From NCBI RefSeq assembly GCF_018917435.1, contig NZ_JAHLOQ010000003.1, positions 62,001 through 126,000 on the forward strand: 64,000 nucleotides of DNA. The letters run 5' to 3'. The notes under the pieces are model-generated. The model had not been told where the DNA came from and searched no databases. It saw only the letters and a list, made by a program, of their open reading frames with translations. The position numbers and the translations under genes were made by a program. Positions 17,348-26,941 of this stretch are shown one piece after another (position 1 is the stretch's first letter; the number at the start of each line of letters is the position of its first letter). This DNA is from Intestinibacter bartlettii. GTDB lineage: Bacteria > Bacillota > Clostridia > Peptostreptococcales > Peptostreptococcaceae.

Positions 17348-18559
17348 TTAAAGAGAAGACTTGTTGTCTAGTAAAATTTTAATTTTGTCTAAAATTACTG
17401 ACGCAACTTCTTCCTTAGTCATCATAGGATATTTTGTCATGCTACCATCTTTTTCAATGATACTAACTATATTTGTATCAGTTCCAAATCCTGCTCCACT
17501 TTCTTTTAAGTTGTTTGCAACTATAAAGTCCATGTTCTTTTTAGCTATTTTGCCTTTTGCATTTTCTATTATATCATTAGTCTCTGCTGCAAAACCTACT
17601 AATATTTTATCATTTTTAATTTTACCAATTTCGTAGGCAATATCCTTATTTCTGTCTAATTCTATAATTAAATCTCCGTCTTTTTTCTTTATCTTATTGT
17701 CGCTGTATGTTTTAGGTTTATAATCTGCAACAGCGGCACTTTTTATAACTGCATCATTTTCATCTAAATTAGAAATTACAGCATTATACATATCTTCTGC
17801 TGATTCAATGCGTATAAATTTCTTTAAGTTTTCTGGTGGTTTAATGTCTGTTTTTCCTGATATTAAAGTAACTTCAGCTCCTCTAGCAGCTGCAACTTTA
17901 GCTATCGCATAACCCATTTTTCCACTTGATCTATTTGTTAGATATCTCACAGGATCTAAATTTTCTACTGTTGGTCCTGCTGTTATCATTATTTTTCTTC
18001 CTACTAAATCTTGTTCATATTTTAGTAGATTTACTACATTTTCAACTATAGCTTCAGGTGATGCAAGCTTTCCACTTCCAACATCTCCGCAAGCTAATCT
18101 TCCGCTTGCTGGTTCTACAAAATTATATCCATACTCTTTTAATGTAGAAATATTTCTTTGTATAATTGGATTTTCGTACATATTAGTATTCATAGCTGGA
18201 GCTATAAGCACTTTTGCTTTTGTAGCAGCAACAGTTGTTGTAAGCATATCATCACAAATGCCACCCGCTATTTTTCCAATTACGTTTGCAGTTGCTGGAG
18301 CAACTAAAAACAAATCAGCTTTTTTTGCAAGAGATATATGTTCAACATCCCATGTTTTTGGATCTTGGAACATATCACTTACTACATAATTTTGACTCAT
18401 TGTTTGGAAAGTAAGTGGAGCTACAAATTCACATGCACCTTTTGTCATAATAACATGTACATTGGCATTTAATTTTTTAAGTCTGCTCACTACATCACAA
18501 ACTTTATATACAGCAATTCCGCCACTTACTCCTATTACAACAGTTTTTCCTTTTAGCAT
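17348..18559 (-). CDS. coaBC: Bifunctional phosphopantothenoylcysteine decarboxylase / phosphopantothenate-cysteine ligase
   Basis: The 403-residue fusion performs two steps of coenzyme A synthesis. The N-terminal flavoprotein decarboxylase (CoaC) shows GVSGGIAVYK at the start, PAMNTNMYENP near 140 and the substrate-recognition loop ACGDVGSG near 175. The CoaB ligase half begins near 190 with ITAGPTVENLDPVRYLTN and SSGKMGYAIA, then SAAVADYKP. AAGGAG precedes the ATG. It follows rpoZ after 47 bases. Confidence 0.95.
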   Translation of the reverse strand: MLKGKTVVIGVSGGIAVYKVCDVVSRLKKLNANVHVIMTKGACEFVAPLTFQTMSQNYVVSDMFQDPKTWDVEHISLAKKADLFLVAPATANVIGKIAGGICDDMLTTTVAATKAKVLIAPAMNTNMYENPIIQRNISTLKEYGYNFVEPASGRLACGDVGSGKLASPEAIVENVVNLLKYEQDLVGRKIMITAGPTVENLDPVRYLTNRSSGKMGYAIAKVAAARGAEVTLISGKTDIKPPENLKKFIRIESAEDMYNAVISNLDENDAVIKSAAVADYKPKTYSDNKIKKKDGDLIIELDRNKDIAYEIGKIKNDKILVGFAAETNDIIENAKGKIAKKNMDFIVANNLKESGAGFGTDTNIVSIIEKDGSMTKYPMMTKEEVASVILDKIKILLDNKSSL

Positions 18560-18606
18560 ATTCTTCTCCTTATTAACTTTATAGAGATTTTATTGTATCT
18601 AAAAAA

Positions 18607-18882
18607 TTAGTCTTGTTCTAATTCTTTTTGTTGTTTTTCTTGTTCTAAGTGATGTTCTAATTCTTTTTGTTCTATTTCTTCTGGAGTTAATAATCTGTAA
18701 GTTATTTTTCCTTCTGCTACTTCTTCAGTTGCTAAACAAACTGGTTTATTTTCACCTTGTTTATTTTCTACATATAATTCAGAACCGTCAACTATTTCTC
18801 TAGCTCTCTTTGCTACAGTCCCAACTAAGTAATATCTGTTGCTTATTTTTTCTAATACGTCATTTATTGATGGTTTTATCAT
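18607..18882 (-). CDS. rpoZ: RNA polymerase omega subunit
   Basis: This 91-residue subunit stabilises the beta' subunit of RNA polymerase. The N-terminus MIKPSINDVLEKISNRYYLV and the following KRAREI helix are the family pattern; the tail is a charged Glu/Gln/Lys helix. GAGGAGG lies 8 bases before the ATG at 18882, so that start is chosen over an in-frame one inside gmk. Only one base separates the ATG from the gmk stop codon. Confidence 0.93.
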   Translation of the reverse strand: MIKPSINDVLEKISNRYYLVGTVAKRAREIVDGSELYVENKQGENKPVCLATEEVAEGKITYRLLTPEEIEQKELEHHLEQEKQQKELEQD

Positions 18883-18883
18883 T

Positions 18884-19507
18884 TTATAATTCCTCCTCAA
18901 ATTTTTTAATTATTAATTTTTCATATCTGCTAGCTTTATTTTTTTCTGCTGTTATTATATCTTCTATAATCATTGCAGATTCTGTCGTTTTATTGTTTTC
19001 ATTAAATATAAAGTAGTTATAATCTTTTACTTGTTTTATCTCTTCAAGAGAAGTACTAAGTCTTTCGTTTACTTGTTCTTCAGTTTCCGTACCTCTAGTT
19101 GTAAGTCTGTTTCTTAATTCTTCAAGCGAAGGAGGTAAAACAAATATAAGTACAGCTTCTGGGTACATTTCTTTTACTTGTCTAGCACCTTGCATTTCGA
19201 TTTCTAGTATAACGTCACTACCATCTTCTAAGTATTTCATTACAGGTCCTTTTGGTGTTCCATAATAATTGCTGTAAATTTGTGCGTATTCTAAAAATCC
19301 ACCTTGTCCTATCATCTCACTGAATTTCTCTTTTGTTAAAAAGAAATAACTTTCTCCATCTACTTCTCCTTCTCTAGGAGCTCTAGTAGTTGCAGATATT
19401 GAAAGTTTAAAATCAGGATTTCTTTTTAATAGTTCTTTGCAGACAGTTCCTTTACCTGCACCTGATGGACCAGAAATAACTAATAATAATCCTTTTTTCT
19501 TAATCAT
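18884..19507 (-). CDS. gmk: Guanylate kinase
   Basis: This 207-residue kinase converts GMP to GDP. The P-loop is SGPSGAGKGT near 11. The GMP-binding part has SATTRAPREGEVDGESYFF near 38, and the lid and ILEIEMQGARQV segment near 98. AAAGGGAG precedes the ATG. It lies between yicC and rpoZ. The small remA gene found between yicC and gmk in B. subtilis is absent; only 35 bases separate the two genes here. Confidence 0.96.
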   Translation of the reverse strand: MIKKKGLLLVISGPSGAGKGTVCKELLKRNPDFKLSISATTRAPREGEVDGESYFFLTKEKFSEMIGQGGFLEYAQIYSNYYGTPKGPVMKYLEDGSDVILEIEMQGARQVKEMYPEAVLIFVLPPSLEELRNRLTTRGTETEEQVNERLSTSLEEIKQVKDYNYFIFNENNKTTESAMIIEDIITAEKNKASRYEKLIIKKFEEEL

Positions 19508-19542
19508 TATTATATCTCCCTTTCTATTTTGCTATGTAAATA

Positions 19543-20424
19543 CTATTCTATATTTTGAATTTGTTCTCTGATTTTTTCAAGTTCACTTTTAACTTCAACT
19601 ACTAAGTTAGTGATATTTATATCAGACGATTTAGAACCCATAGTATTTATTTCTCTGTTCATTTCTTGGATAAGAAAATCCATTTTTCTACCAACTGAAT
19701 CATCTTTTACTACTGTATTTTTAAGTTGTGTTATATGAGAATTGAATCTAACTATTTCCTCAGTTATAGAACTTTTATCTGCATATATAGCTACTTCTTG
19801 TGCCATTCTGTTTTCGTCTATTTCATTTGGATTTTCTAATAGTTCTTTTATTCTTGTATTTAATTTATCTCTATAATCTTCAACTACTGTATCAGACAAT
19901 TTCTCTATTTCTTTTATATAACCTGATAATATATCGCATCTTTTTAGAGTATCTTCTTCTAATTTTTTACCTTCTTGTTGTCTCATATCCACAAGTTTAT
20001 TTAGAGCTATTTCTAAAGCTTCTTTAAACATAGCCCACATTTCATCTTCGTCTTCTTCTTTTTCCTCAGTTTTTATTATATCTGGAAACTTTGCAACATT
20101 CATAACAGATATATCATCTGCTAAACTATATTTATCTCTAATAGTCTTCAATATATTTATATATTGGTCTGCTAAATTATCATCGAATTTTAAGTTTACA
20201 TCCTCTGAGCCTATTAAGTCAAGCTTTACATATAAATCGACTCTACCTCTTTTTACAAAATCTTTTATAAAGTTTCTTGCTTTATCCTCTAAAAAGTTGA
20301 TTTTTCTTGGAAGACGCATATTTATATCACAATATCTATGGTTAATAGTCTTACATTCAACTAAAAATTGATAGTTATCGCTTTTTACTTCTCCTCTTCC
20401 AAATCCGGTCATACTAATTGCCAT
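19543..20424 (-). CDS. yicC: YicC-family endoribonuclease
   Basis: The 293-residue protein starts MAISMTGFGRGEV, with the conserved VECKTINHRYCDIN segment near 27. The C-terminal DUF1732 part contains VEVKSELEKIREQIQN, the typical end. E. coli YicC has been shown to be an RNase; the Firmicute relatives sit next to gmk. The ATG at 20424 follows GGAGG by 7 bases and starts right after the dapF stop codon, so a longer frame to 20448 is rejected. Confidence 0.9.
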   Translation of the reverse strand: MAISMTGFGRGEVKSDNYQFLVECKTINHRYCDINMRLPRKINFLEDKARNFIKDFVKRGRVDLYVKLDLIGSEDVNLKFDDNLADQYINILKTIRDKYSLADDISVMNVAKFPDIIKTEEKEEDEDEMWAMFKEALEIALNKLVDMRQQEGKKLEEDTLKRCDILSGYIKEIEKLSDTVVEDYRDKLNTRIKELLENPNEIDENRMAQEVAIYADKSSITEEIVRFNSHITQLKNTVVKDDSVGRKMDFLIQEMNREINTMGSKSSDINITNLVVEVKSELEKIREQIQNIE

Positions 20425-20425
20425 A

Positions 20426-21259
20426 TTATACCTCCAAGTTTCCTTCACATATTTTTACAGCTGGACCCATCATGTATGCAAATCCATCTTCTAAATCTAT
20501 TTGTACACTTCCTCCTTCAGAAGTTACATTTACACTTTTTCCTACTTTTCCAAGATAATTGCTAACCATAACACATGCAGTCATTCCAGTTCCGCATCCA
20601 AAAGTATAGCCACATCCTCTTTCAAAAGTTTTTACTAATATGTTTTTTTCGTCTATTATTTGTACAAAATTTACATTAGTTTTTTGAGGAAATGCAGGGT
20701 GCTTTTCGATTTCTGCTCCATATTTACAAACTTCGTCCATGCTTAACTCATCTACAAATATAACTGTATGTGGAACACCCATAAGTATTGATGTTACAGT
20801 ATATTCTCTGTCAAGTACATATATTTTTTGTTCTATAAATTTATCTATTTTAGTATCTACAGGAACATCTTTAGCAAAAAAACTTCCCTGTCCCATATTG
20901 ACTTTAATAGTTTCAATTTTTCCATCTTTTAAATTTAATTTAACTTTTTTTATTCCATCTAATGTATATACATCAAACTCATCTTTTTTTATTATATTAT
21001 TGTCATAAACAAATTTTACGAAACATCTAAGACCATTTCCACACATAGCAGCTCGAGAGCCATCTGAGTTATAATAAACCATCTCTACATCTGCAACATC
21101 TGAATTTTTTACTACTAATAGACCATCCGCCCCTACAGAAAACTTTCTATGGCATGCCCTTTTTGCATAATCGCCATAATCAGCTGGATTTATATTATCC
21201 TCTCTTCCGTCTATTGCAACAAAATCATTTCCTATTCCATGTAATTTCCAAAATCTCAT
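20426..21259 (-). CDS. dapF: Diaminopimelate epimerase
   Basis: This 277-residue epimerase converts LL- to meso-diaminopimelate for lysine and peptidoglycan. Both catalytic cysteines are visible: MCGNGLRCF near 72 and FGCGTGMTAC near 219. FWKLHGIGNDFVAID at the start is the family signature. AAAGGGG precedes the ATG. It is the first gene of the minus-strand run that ends at thiN. Its coupling to yicC and gmk is unusual compared with B. subtilis. Confidence 0.95.
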   Translation of the reverse strand: MRFWKLHGIGNDFVAIDGREDNINPADYGDYAKRACHRKFSVGADGLLVVKNSDVADVEMVYYNSDGSRAAMCGNGLRCFVKFVYDNNIIKKDEFDVYTLDGIKKVKLNLKDGKIETIKVNMGQGSFFAKDVPVDTKIDKFIEQKIYVLDREYTVTSILMGVPHTVIFVDELSMDEVCKYGAEIEKHPAFPQKTNVNFVQIIDEKNILVKTFERGCGYTFGCGTGMTACVMVSNYLGKVGKSVNVTSEGGSVQIDLEDGFAYMMGPAVKICEGNLEV

Positions 21260-21719
21260 TTTAATTCCCCTTTGATATTTTCTAACACATAATTATACAT
21301 TATTTTTATTTAAAAATAAATATTTTGCCAATATTTACATAATCACATCATTTTAATATATTCTTTTATAAATAGTTGAGCTATCTTTTAATGTAAAACT
21401 AATAATATAATTATAAATACATTCTATCTATATTTTTTTCCAATAAGGTCATATAATAATCAATTTATTTATAATTTTTAGAATCTAAGGCTTTCATATA
21501 ATTCAAAATTAAAATATATAAACTATCTATATCTTTATATCTATATTTATTGTATCTTATTTAAATAAATAAGTAAAACAAGTCTAGTAAATATCAAATC
21601 ATATGTATATAATTATTATGTAAATAACATAATTAAACAAAGACTTAGATAATAATTATAGATTGAGATAGATTGTACTATAGAAAACTGAATATTATCT
21701 AACAAAGAAAGGAGAAACT
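21260..21719. other. AT-rich region between divergent dapF and rqcH
   Basis: Some 460 bases of very AT-rich DNA separate two divergent genes. A weak dapF promoter candidate reads TTGGCA, then 17 bases, then TAAAAA on the minus strand. I see no small reading frame with a ribosome site, no strong hairpin and no recognised RNA motif. Confidence 0.4.
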
Positions 21720-23492
21720 ATGGCATTAGATGGCTTAGTTGTAAATTCAATAGCTCATGAATTAAATTCAAAGCTAGTTGGCGGTAAAATAGATAGAGTT
21801 CATCAACCTGAAAATGATGAAATACTTCTTTACGTAAGAAATAACAGAGAAAACTTTAAAGTTGTTCTTAGTTCTAGTTCATCAAATCCTAGGGTTTATA
21901 TAGCTAATAAATACAATAAAGAAAATCCTCTAAAAGCACCTATGTTTTGTATGTTGCTTAGAAAGCATCTGCAAGGAGGTATCATAACAGATATAACTCA
22001 AGTTGGATTTGAGAGAATTATAAAAATAAGTATAGAATCATACGACGAATTAAAAGATAAAAGTACTAAAAATCTATATATTGAAATAATGGGAAGACAT
22101 AGTAATATTATTTTAACTCATGATAAAGATTCTACTATAATCGATTCAATTAAAAGAGTTCCCCCTAGCGTGAGTAGAGCTCGTCAAATTCTACCTGCTA
22201 TGACTTATACTCTTCCTCCAGCACAAGATAAAATAGATCCTCTAAAAGGATGTTCTCTTAAATCATTTATAAATACTTTAAGAGAATTTGATGGTCCTAT
22301 TTCTAAAGCAATATACAGTAATTTTTTAGGAATAAGTCCTACTGTTGCAAAAGAAATTTGTTATAGATCAAGTATAGACTTTGATGCTAAAGGAGAAAAT
22401 TTATCTAGAGATGACCTATCAGAGTTATATAGAACTTTCTCAGATATATTTACTAAAGTTAAAAATGGTGAATTTAGTCCTTGTATAGTAATAAACGAAA
22501 AATTAGACAAGGTTGTAGACTTTAATTGTATTGATTTAACTTTCTACGAAGGTTTTTCATTTATCCATGATGAAAGTATATCTAAAATAGTAGAAGACTA
22601 TTATATTACTAAAGATTTTAAAGATAGGGTTCATCAAAGGACATCTGACCTTAGAAAAAGTATATCTATAAAATTAGATAGACTTTATAATAAACAAAAG
22701 AAACAGCAAAAAGAACTTAAACAAGCAGATAACGCAGATATTTACAAAGTAAAAGGTGAACTTTTAACTGCATATATATACATGATACAAAAAGGTATGA
22801 AAAGTATTGAAGTAGATAACTTCTACGATGAAAATATGGCTAAGATGACTATCGAACTAAATGAAAACCTTACGCCTTCAGAAAATACTCAAAAATACTT
22901 TAAAAAATACAATAAATTAAAAACTGCTAAAAAAGAACTTACTGAACAAATGTCTATAAGTAAAGATGAAATAGAGTATTTAGAAAATGTTCTTTTAAGT
23001 ATTGAAAACTGTGAAAATCTTGAAGATTTAGAAGATATAAAAGAAGAATTAATAAAACTAGGTTATGCAAGAGCTCCACGTAAATTTAAGGCTAAAAAAG
23101 AAATGGATTTAACTACTAAACCTAATAAATTTATATCTTCTGATGGATTTACAATTTTAGTAGGTAAAAACAACAAACAAAATGACTACCTTACATTAAG
23201 AATTGCAGATCCTGAAGATATATGGATGCATACAAAAAATATTCCAGGTTCTCACGTAATTATAAAATGCGCAGGAGTTGAAGTTCCAGACAATACGCTA
23301 CTTGAAGGTGCTATGCTTGCAGCATACTTTAGTAAAGGTCGTATGTCTTCACAAGTTCCTGTAGACTATACTATGAAAAAACACGTTAAAAAACCAAGCG
23401 GTTCAAAACCTGGTATGGTTATTTATGAAACAAATAACACTATATATGTAACACCAGAAGAAGAAATGGTATCAAAATTAAAAGAATCTTAA
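21720..23492 (+). CDS. rqcH: Rqc2/NEMF homolog RqcH (NFACT protein)
   Basis: The 590-residue protein starts ALDGLVVNSIAHEL, as in NFACT proteins. It has the NFACT-N domain (to about 220), HhH-like and coiled-coil parts (about 310-420, rich in Lys/Gln) and the C-terminal NFACT-R (DUF814) domain with DPEDIWMHTKNIPGSHVII. RqcH binds obstructed 50S subunits carrying peptidyl-tRNA and recruits tRNA-Ala to add alanine tails, marking the nascent chain for ClpXP. Older annotations call it fibronectin-binding protein. AAAGGAG lies 6 bases before the ATG. It is a single-gene unit. Confidence 0.92.
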   Translation: MALDGLVVNSIAHELNSKLVGGKIDRVHQPENDEILLYVRNNRENFKVVLSSSSSNPRVYIANKYNKENPLKAPMFCMLLRKHLQGGIITDITQVGFERIIKISIESYDELKDKSTKNLYIEIMGRHSNIILTHDKDSTIIDSIKRVPPSVSRARQILPAMTYTLPPAQDKIDPLKGCSLKSFINTLREFDGPISKAIYSNFLGISPTVAKEICYRSSIDFDAKGENLSRDDLSELYRTFSDIFTKVKNGEFSPCIVINEKLDKVVDFNCIDLTFYEGFSFIHDESISKIVEDYYITKDFKDRVHQRTSDLRKSISIKLDRLYNKQKKQQKELKQADNADIYKVKGELLTAYIYMIQKGMKSIEVDNFYDENMAKMTIELNENLTPSENTQKYFKKYNKLKTAKKELTEQMSISKDEIEYLENVLLSIENCENLEDLEDIKEELIKLGYARAPRKFKAKKEMDLTTKPNKFISSDGFTILVGKNNKQNDYLTLRIADPEDIWMHTKNIPGSHVIIKCAGVEVPDNTLLEGAMLAAYFSKGRMSSQVPVDYTMKKHVKKPSGSKPGMVIYETNNTIYVTPEEEMVSKLKES

Positions 23493-23498
23493 AAAGAA

Positions 23499-23540
23499 AA
23501 AACACGAATTTATATAAAATATAAATCGTGTTTTCTTTTT
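23499..23540. terminator. Bidirectional terminator, rqcH / CPBP gene
   Basis: AACACGA-TTTATAT arms (one bulged A) around a short A-rich loop, with A-run left and T-run right, lie between convergent stop codons. Confidence 0.88.
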
Positions 23541-24511
23541 TAATAAGAAGATAAATTCTTTTTAAAACATTTATTACCTAAATATATAAACACTACTCCA
23601 ATAGCTACCATCATTACTATTGAAGATATATTAGGCATAGAATATGACACTTCTGTAGATAATGAAATATCACTCAAATAATTTTGACTTATATATAATA
23701 CACATACAGAAAATCCATTATTTAAAAAGTGCATAAATACACTAGTCCAAATAGATTTTGTCACAAGTGCACAATAAGCAAATAATATTCCTAGCATTGC
23801 AGTAGGCACTATTCTTATAAAGTTTAGATGCATTATACCAAATAAAACACCCACTGTTATTACTGCCCAAATCTTAGATTTTTTGCTTTTACCTTTAAAT
23901 GCTCCAAGTAAAAAACCTCTAAATAATACCTCTTCACAAAGTGCTGGTATAAGAGCAACTACTATTAAACTAGCAAGTAAAGAATCCATCATCACACTGC
24001 TATTTACTGCTTCTAGCACATCTGCTCCTTGTGGAAATAATGCTAGCAAAATTTGAGTAGTTATATTTATTAAGAAATAACCCCCAATCCAAATAAAAAT
24101 AGCTCCAAAAATATCTCTTACTCTAGGCAGTCTTAAGCTAAATGTATTTTTTATATCTGCTTTTATATAAATTGCATAAAGTACTGGTATTAAAAAAATT
24201 ATAACTTCAGTAGCTATAAGCCCTGCAGTCCCCCAATATAGTTGCATAAAGCTTCCTATATATATAAGTGATATTAAGGACAAAGTATAAATCAAAGCTC
24301 CATCTGTTATACTTGGTTTTATTCCTTTTTTAAAATCTTTTCTTTTGCCTAAAAATGAAAATACCCTTCCGTTGAATATTTTTTCTTCACAATTAAATTT
24401 TTTTGCAAATATCACAATTGATAATGTTACAAATATAAATATACCGATTAGTATTAACAATAATACTCCCATTCTCAAAATAGCATACTGTAAATTACTA
24501 ATAATTATCAC
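23540..24511 (-). CDS. CPBP-family intramembrane glutamic endopeptidase
   Basis: The 323-residue protein has about eight hydrophobic helices and the CPBP (Abi/CAAX protease) motifs: CEEVLFRGFLLG near 195 (EExxxR), FGIMHLNF near 232 and FMHFLNNG near 268. In the Rce1/MroQ superfamily these residues form the intramembrane glutamate protease site. Roles in this group range from peptide maturation to bacteriocin immunity; nothing in the context settles it. The only candidate start is GTG at 24511, directly after GAGGAA, which is too close to be ideal, so the start is uncertain. Confidence 0.85.
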   Translation of the reverse strand: MIIISNLQYAILRMGVLLLILIGIFIFVTLSIVIFAKKFNCEEKIFNGRVFSFLGKRKDFKKGIKPSITDGALIYTLSLISLIYIGSFMQLYWGTAGLIATEVIIFLIPVLYAIYIKADIKNTFSLRLPRVRDIFGAIFIWIGGYFLINITTQILLALFPQGADVLEAVNSSVMMDSLLASLIVVALIPALCEEVLFRGFLLGAFKGKSKKSKIWAVITVGVLFGIMHLNFIRIVPTAMLGILFAYCALVTKSIWTSVFMHFLNNGFSVCVLYISQNYLSDISLSTEVSYSMPNISSIVMMVAIGVVFIYLGNKCFKKNLSSY

Positions 24512-24566
24512 TTCCTCTCTGTAATAATTATATACTAATTGTATATAATATTATGTAATTTTATAC

Positions 24567-24610
24567 AAAAATGGCTAAATTAAAAAATTCCAATTTAGCC
24601 ATTTTTGTTT
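24567..24610. terminator. Terminator after the Cu/Zn SOD gene
   Basis: The arms AAAATGGCTAAATT and AATTTAGCCATTTT enclose about 10 bases, with T-run in the minus direction. It also lies upstream of the CPBP gene. Confidence 0.88.
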
Positions 24611-24646
24611 TTGTGAATTAAGTTAACTTATTTACTTTTATATTTC

Positions 24647-25165
24647 TTAATAATTATAAGGTACTATTTTTCCACAAGCTATCTTAGCGCCAGAATTTCC
24701 AGCAGGTTGTGTTGTAAAATCATCATTATTTTCATGAAGTACAACCGATTTATTTATTATATCAGCCACTGTAAAATAAGATGTATAGACAGATAATATT
24801 CCGATTCCATCACTAGCTAATATTGGTGGCAAATCCCCTGCATGAAATGGGTGTTCACTTTCTGATGGATTAAAATGCCCTCCTGTGTTTGGAAAAGGAT
24901 CAGCTTCTGTCCCTACTTTACAGTCACCTTTTTCATGAATATGGAATCCATGAAATCTAGTAATATCTCCATTTTGGTCAGTATCTGGTATACCTGTTAT
25001 ATAGGCCTTTATATAAACACCACCTTCTAATTGATAGAAAAATACATTTCCATCTATGCAAGGTGCTATTTTCCCCCCTCTTATTCTTGCATATGCTGTT
25101 GGTCTTTGAGGATCATAAGTTGAAAAAAGCTGATTTAAATTATATTGTTGACATGAGTTATCCAT
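24647..25165 (-). CDS. sodC: Cu/Zn superoxide dismutase family protein without signal peptide
   Basis: The 172-residue protein carries the full SodC ligand set. The copper histidines are in HGFHIHE, GGHFNP and VVLHE; the zinc ligands are in the short loop EHPFHAGD. Both disulfide cysteines are present (KGDC and ACG). The active-site arginine of most enzymes (GSR-ACG) is lysine here (GAK-ACG). There is no signal peptide or lipobox, whereas bacterial SodC is usually exported. The N-terminus (MDNSCQQYNLNQ) is polar. Relatives in spore-formers may be coat-associated (inference). AAAGGAGAG precedes the ATG. It is a single-gene unit. Confidence 0.85.
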   Translation of the reverse strand: MDNSCQQYNLNQLFSTYDPQRPTAYARIRGGKIAPCIDGNVFFYQLEGGVYIKAYITGIPDTDQNGDITRFHGFHIHEKGDCKVGTEADPFPNTGGHFNPSESEHPFHAGDLPPILASDGIGILSVYTSYFTVADIINKSVVLHENNDDFTTQPAGNSGAKIACGKIVPYNY

Positions 25166-25246
25166 TTTCTCTCTCCTTTAAAACTTTTATATTTATTATA
25201 TGTCTTGAAATTAAAATGTTTCTTACTCATGTTTCTAGTAATATAT

Positions 25247-26164
25247 CTATTTTGTATAATTTTTTTCTTTAGCTTTTATAAAGTTATATAAAACTTCATT
25301 TACAGGTACTTCTACATTATGTTCTTTTGCTATTTTAATTAGAGTTCCAGAAAAATACTCAACTTCTGTCTTTCTTTGATTTTCTATATCTTGTAATAAA
25401 GATGTTTTTCCATCTCCGCTAAGTGTATTTATTACATCTTGAACACGTTCCCAATTTTCATTACCTAAGTTTATATTACAAGCTAGTGATACTTTCATAA
25501 CTTCCATCATAGCTTTATTTACAAGTGTTAAAAGTTCTGGTGTGTTTTTGATTACTCCATATGTAGCGCCTGATATAGCTGAGACTTGATTTAAACCTAT
25601 ATTTAGCATCCATTTTGTCCAAATTGTCTTTATCATATCTTCAAATACTTGATTATTTATTTTTGCATCATTTAATAAGTTTTTTACAGCAAGTACTCCT
25701 TCACTCATCTCTTTATTGTATTTATCTCCAAATTGAATTATAGCATTGCTTGTCTGTGTTATTTTATTGCCAACCTTCACTGCATCTATTTTTATAGCAA
25801 GACCGTATAAAACATGGTTATCTTTAAATTCTTCTTGCAATATATCTCTAGCACTTATTCCATTTAATAAGGTAAGTATTATAGTATTTTCATTTACTAA
25901 ATTTCTCATATCTTCTATTGCACTTTGAAGTTGATAATTTTTTACACTTACTATTATTAAATCAAATTTTATATCCTCATCTGAAGATACTACCTTTGGA
26001 TTAAAATGTTCTCCATTTAAATATAGACCTTCTTTTTGTAATCTTTCTTTTCTTTTTCCATTTGCTATAAAAGCAAAATTATCACCTAAAAGTTTATGTA
26101 GAGAATATGCGTATACTCCTCCTATTGCCCCTGCTCCTATCATAGCAACATTTTTAATTTGCAT
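25247..26164 (-). CDS. Ketopantoate reductase family (ApbA/PanE) protein
   Basis: The 305-residue NADP-dependent dehydrogenase opens with the Rossmann motif GAGAIGGVYA near 10 and has the catalytic lysine in the WTKWMLNIGLNQ segment near 188. The family includes 2-dehydropantoate 2-reductase (pantothenate synthesis). Many Clostridia have several paralogues acting on other 2-oxo acids, and no panBCD genes are nearby, so the exact substrate is open. AAAGGGGG precedes the ATG. Confidence 0.8.
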   Translation of the reverse strand: MQIKNVAMIGAGAIGGVYAYSLHKLLGDNFAFIANGKRKERLQKEGLYLNGEHFNPKVVSSDEDIKFDLIIVSVKNYQLQSAIEDMRNLVNENTIILTLLNGISARDILQEEFKDNHVLYGLAIKIDAVKVGNKITQTSNAIIQFGDKYNKEMSEGVLAVKNLLNDAKINNQVFEDMIKTIWTKWMLNIGLNQVSAISGATYGVIKNTPELLTLVNKAMMEVMKVSLACNINLGNENWERVQDVINTLSGDGKTSLLQDIENQRKTEVEYFSGTLIKIAKEHNVEVPVNEVLYNFIKAKEKNYTK

Positions 26165-26205
26165 ATAAAAACCCCCTTTTTTTCTATAGTATAATTTTAT
26201 CTTTC

Positions 26206-26928
26206 TTATTTGCTGTAATCTACATTTTTTATTATTTTATCCAAATCATTTTCTGATTTTATATCATTTAAGTTTTTTATATTTACTTCATATGCGTTAT
26301 TTCCGTCTTCTTTAAAAGAATAAATTGTTACATTCCTGAAATCATAATTTATCTTTTTTAGAGATTTTACTATTTTATAAGTATCTTTTATAAATTCATC
26401 TTTATTTTTATATGGGAATTTATCTTTTTCACTTTCATTTGTACTTTTTTCTTCAAAATCATATGTGTAGCCAAGGTTTAAAATTAAGTCTATAGGCTCT
26501 TCTCCACTATAAAAATCATTTACTTTGTATTTATACTGTTTAATATGAATTGTTGGTTCTAAGCTCATATAATATCTTTTTATACCAGTTTCTTTTTCAA
26601 TATTATAAGATACATAATTGTTTATTTCATCTTCCATATTAGTAATTGTATCTTGATAATATCCATCTCCTATACTACTATCATAATAATAATCTAAATA
26701 TGAATTGGTTTTGTAATTACCATCTCCAACTTGTGCATAAAAACCTCCAGTTTTAAAATTAAATTTGATAGCTTCTATTTCAAGTTTTCCATCGTAGTTT
26801 TTATCTATATAATCTTCAAATGCATGTTTTACCTTTAAATATTCTATTGGATTTCCAAAAAATCCACTGTAAATATATATAGCAATACCCGTTATTAAAA
26901 CTGCTATAATCAATTTTATATATTTCAT
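26206..26928 (-). CDS. Membrane-anchored YfjL-like protein, end of ECF sigma operon
   Basis: The protein of 240 residues has one N-terminal membrane helix (YIKLIIAVLITGIAIYIYSG) and an extracytoplasmic domain rich in Tyr, Asp and Lys. It includes a YLKVK-AFEDYIDKNY segment as in Bacillus YfjL-like proteins; I know no function for them. I place the start at the ATG at 26928, which has GGGG 8 bases upstream, rather than the GTG nine bases before. It follows the anti-sigma gene by 13 bases and is probably co-transcribed with it. Confidence 0.65.
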   Translation of the reverse strand: MKYIKLIIAVLITGIAIYIYSGFFGNPIEYLKVKHAFEDYIDKNYDGKLEIEAIKFNFKTGGFYAQVGDGNYKTNSYLDYYYDSSIGDGYYQDTITNMEDEINNYVSYNIEKETGIKRYYMSLEPTIHIKQYKYKVNDFYSGEEPIDLILNLGYTYDFEEKSTNESEKDKFPYKNKDEFIKDTYKIVKSLKKINYDFRNVTIYSFKEDGNNAYEVNIKNLNDIKSENDLDKIIKNVDYSK

Positions 26929-26941
26929 ATTAATCACCCCA

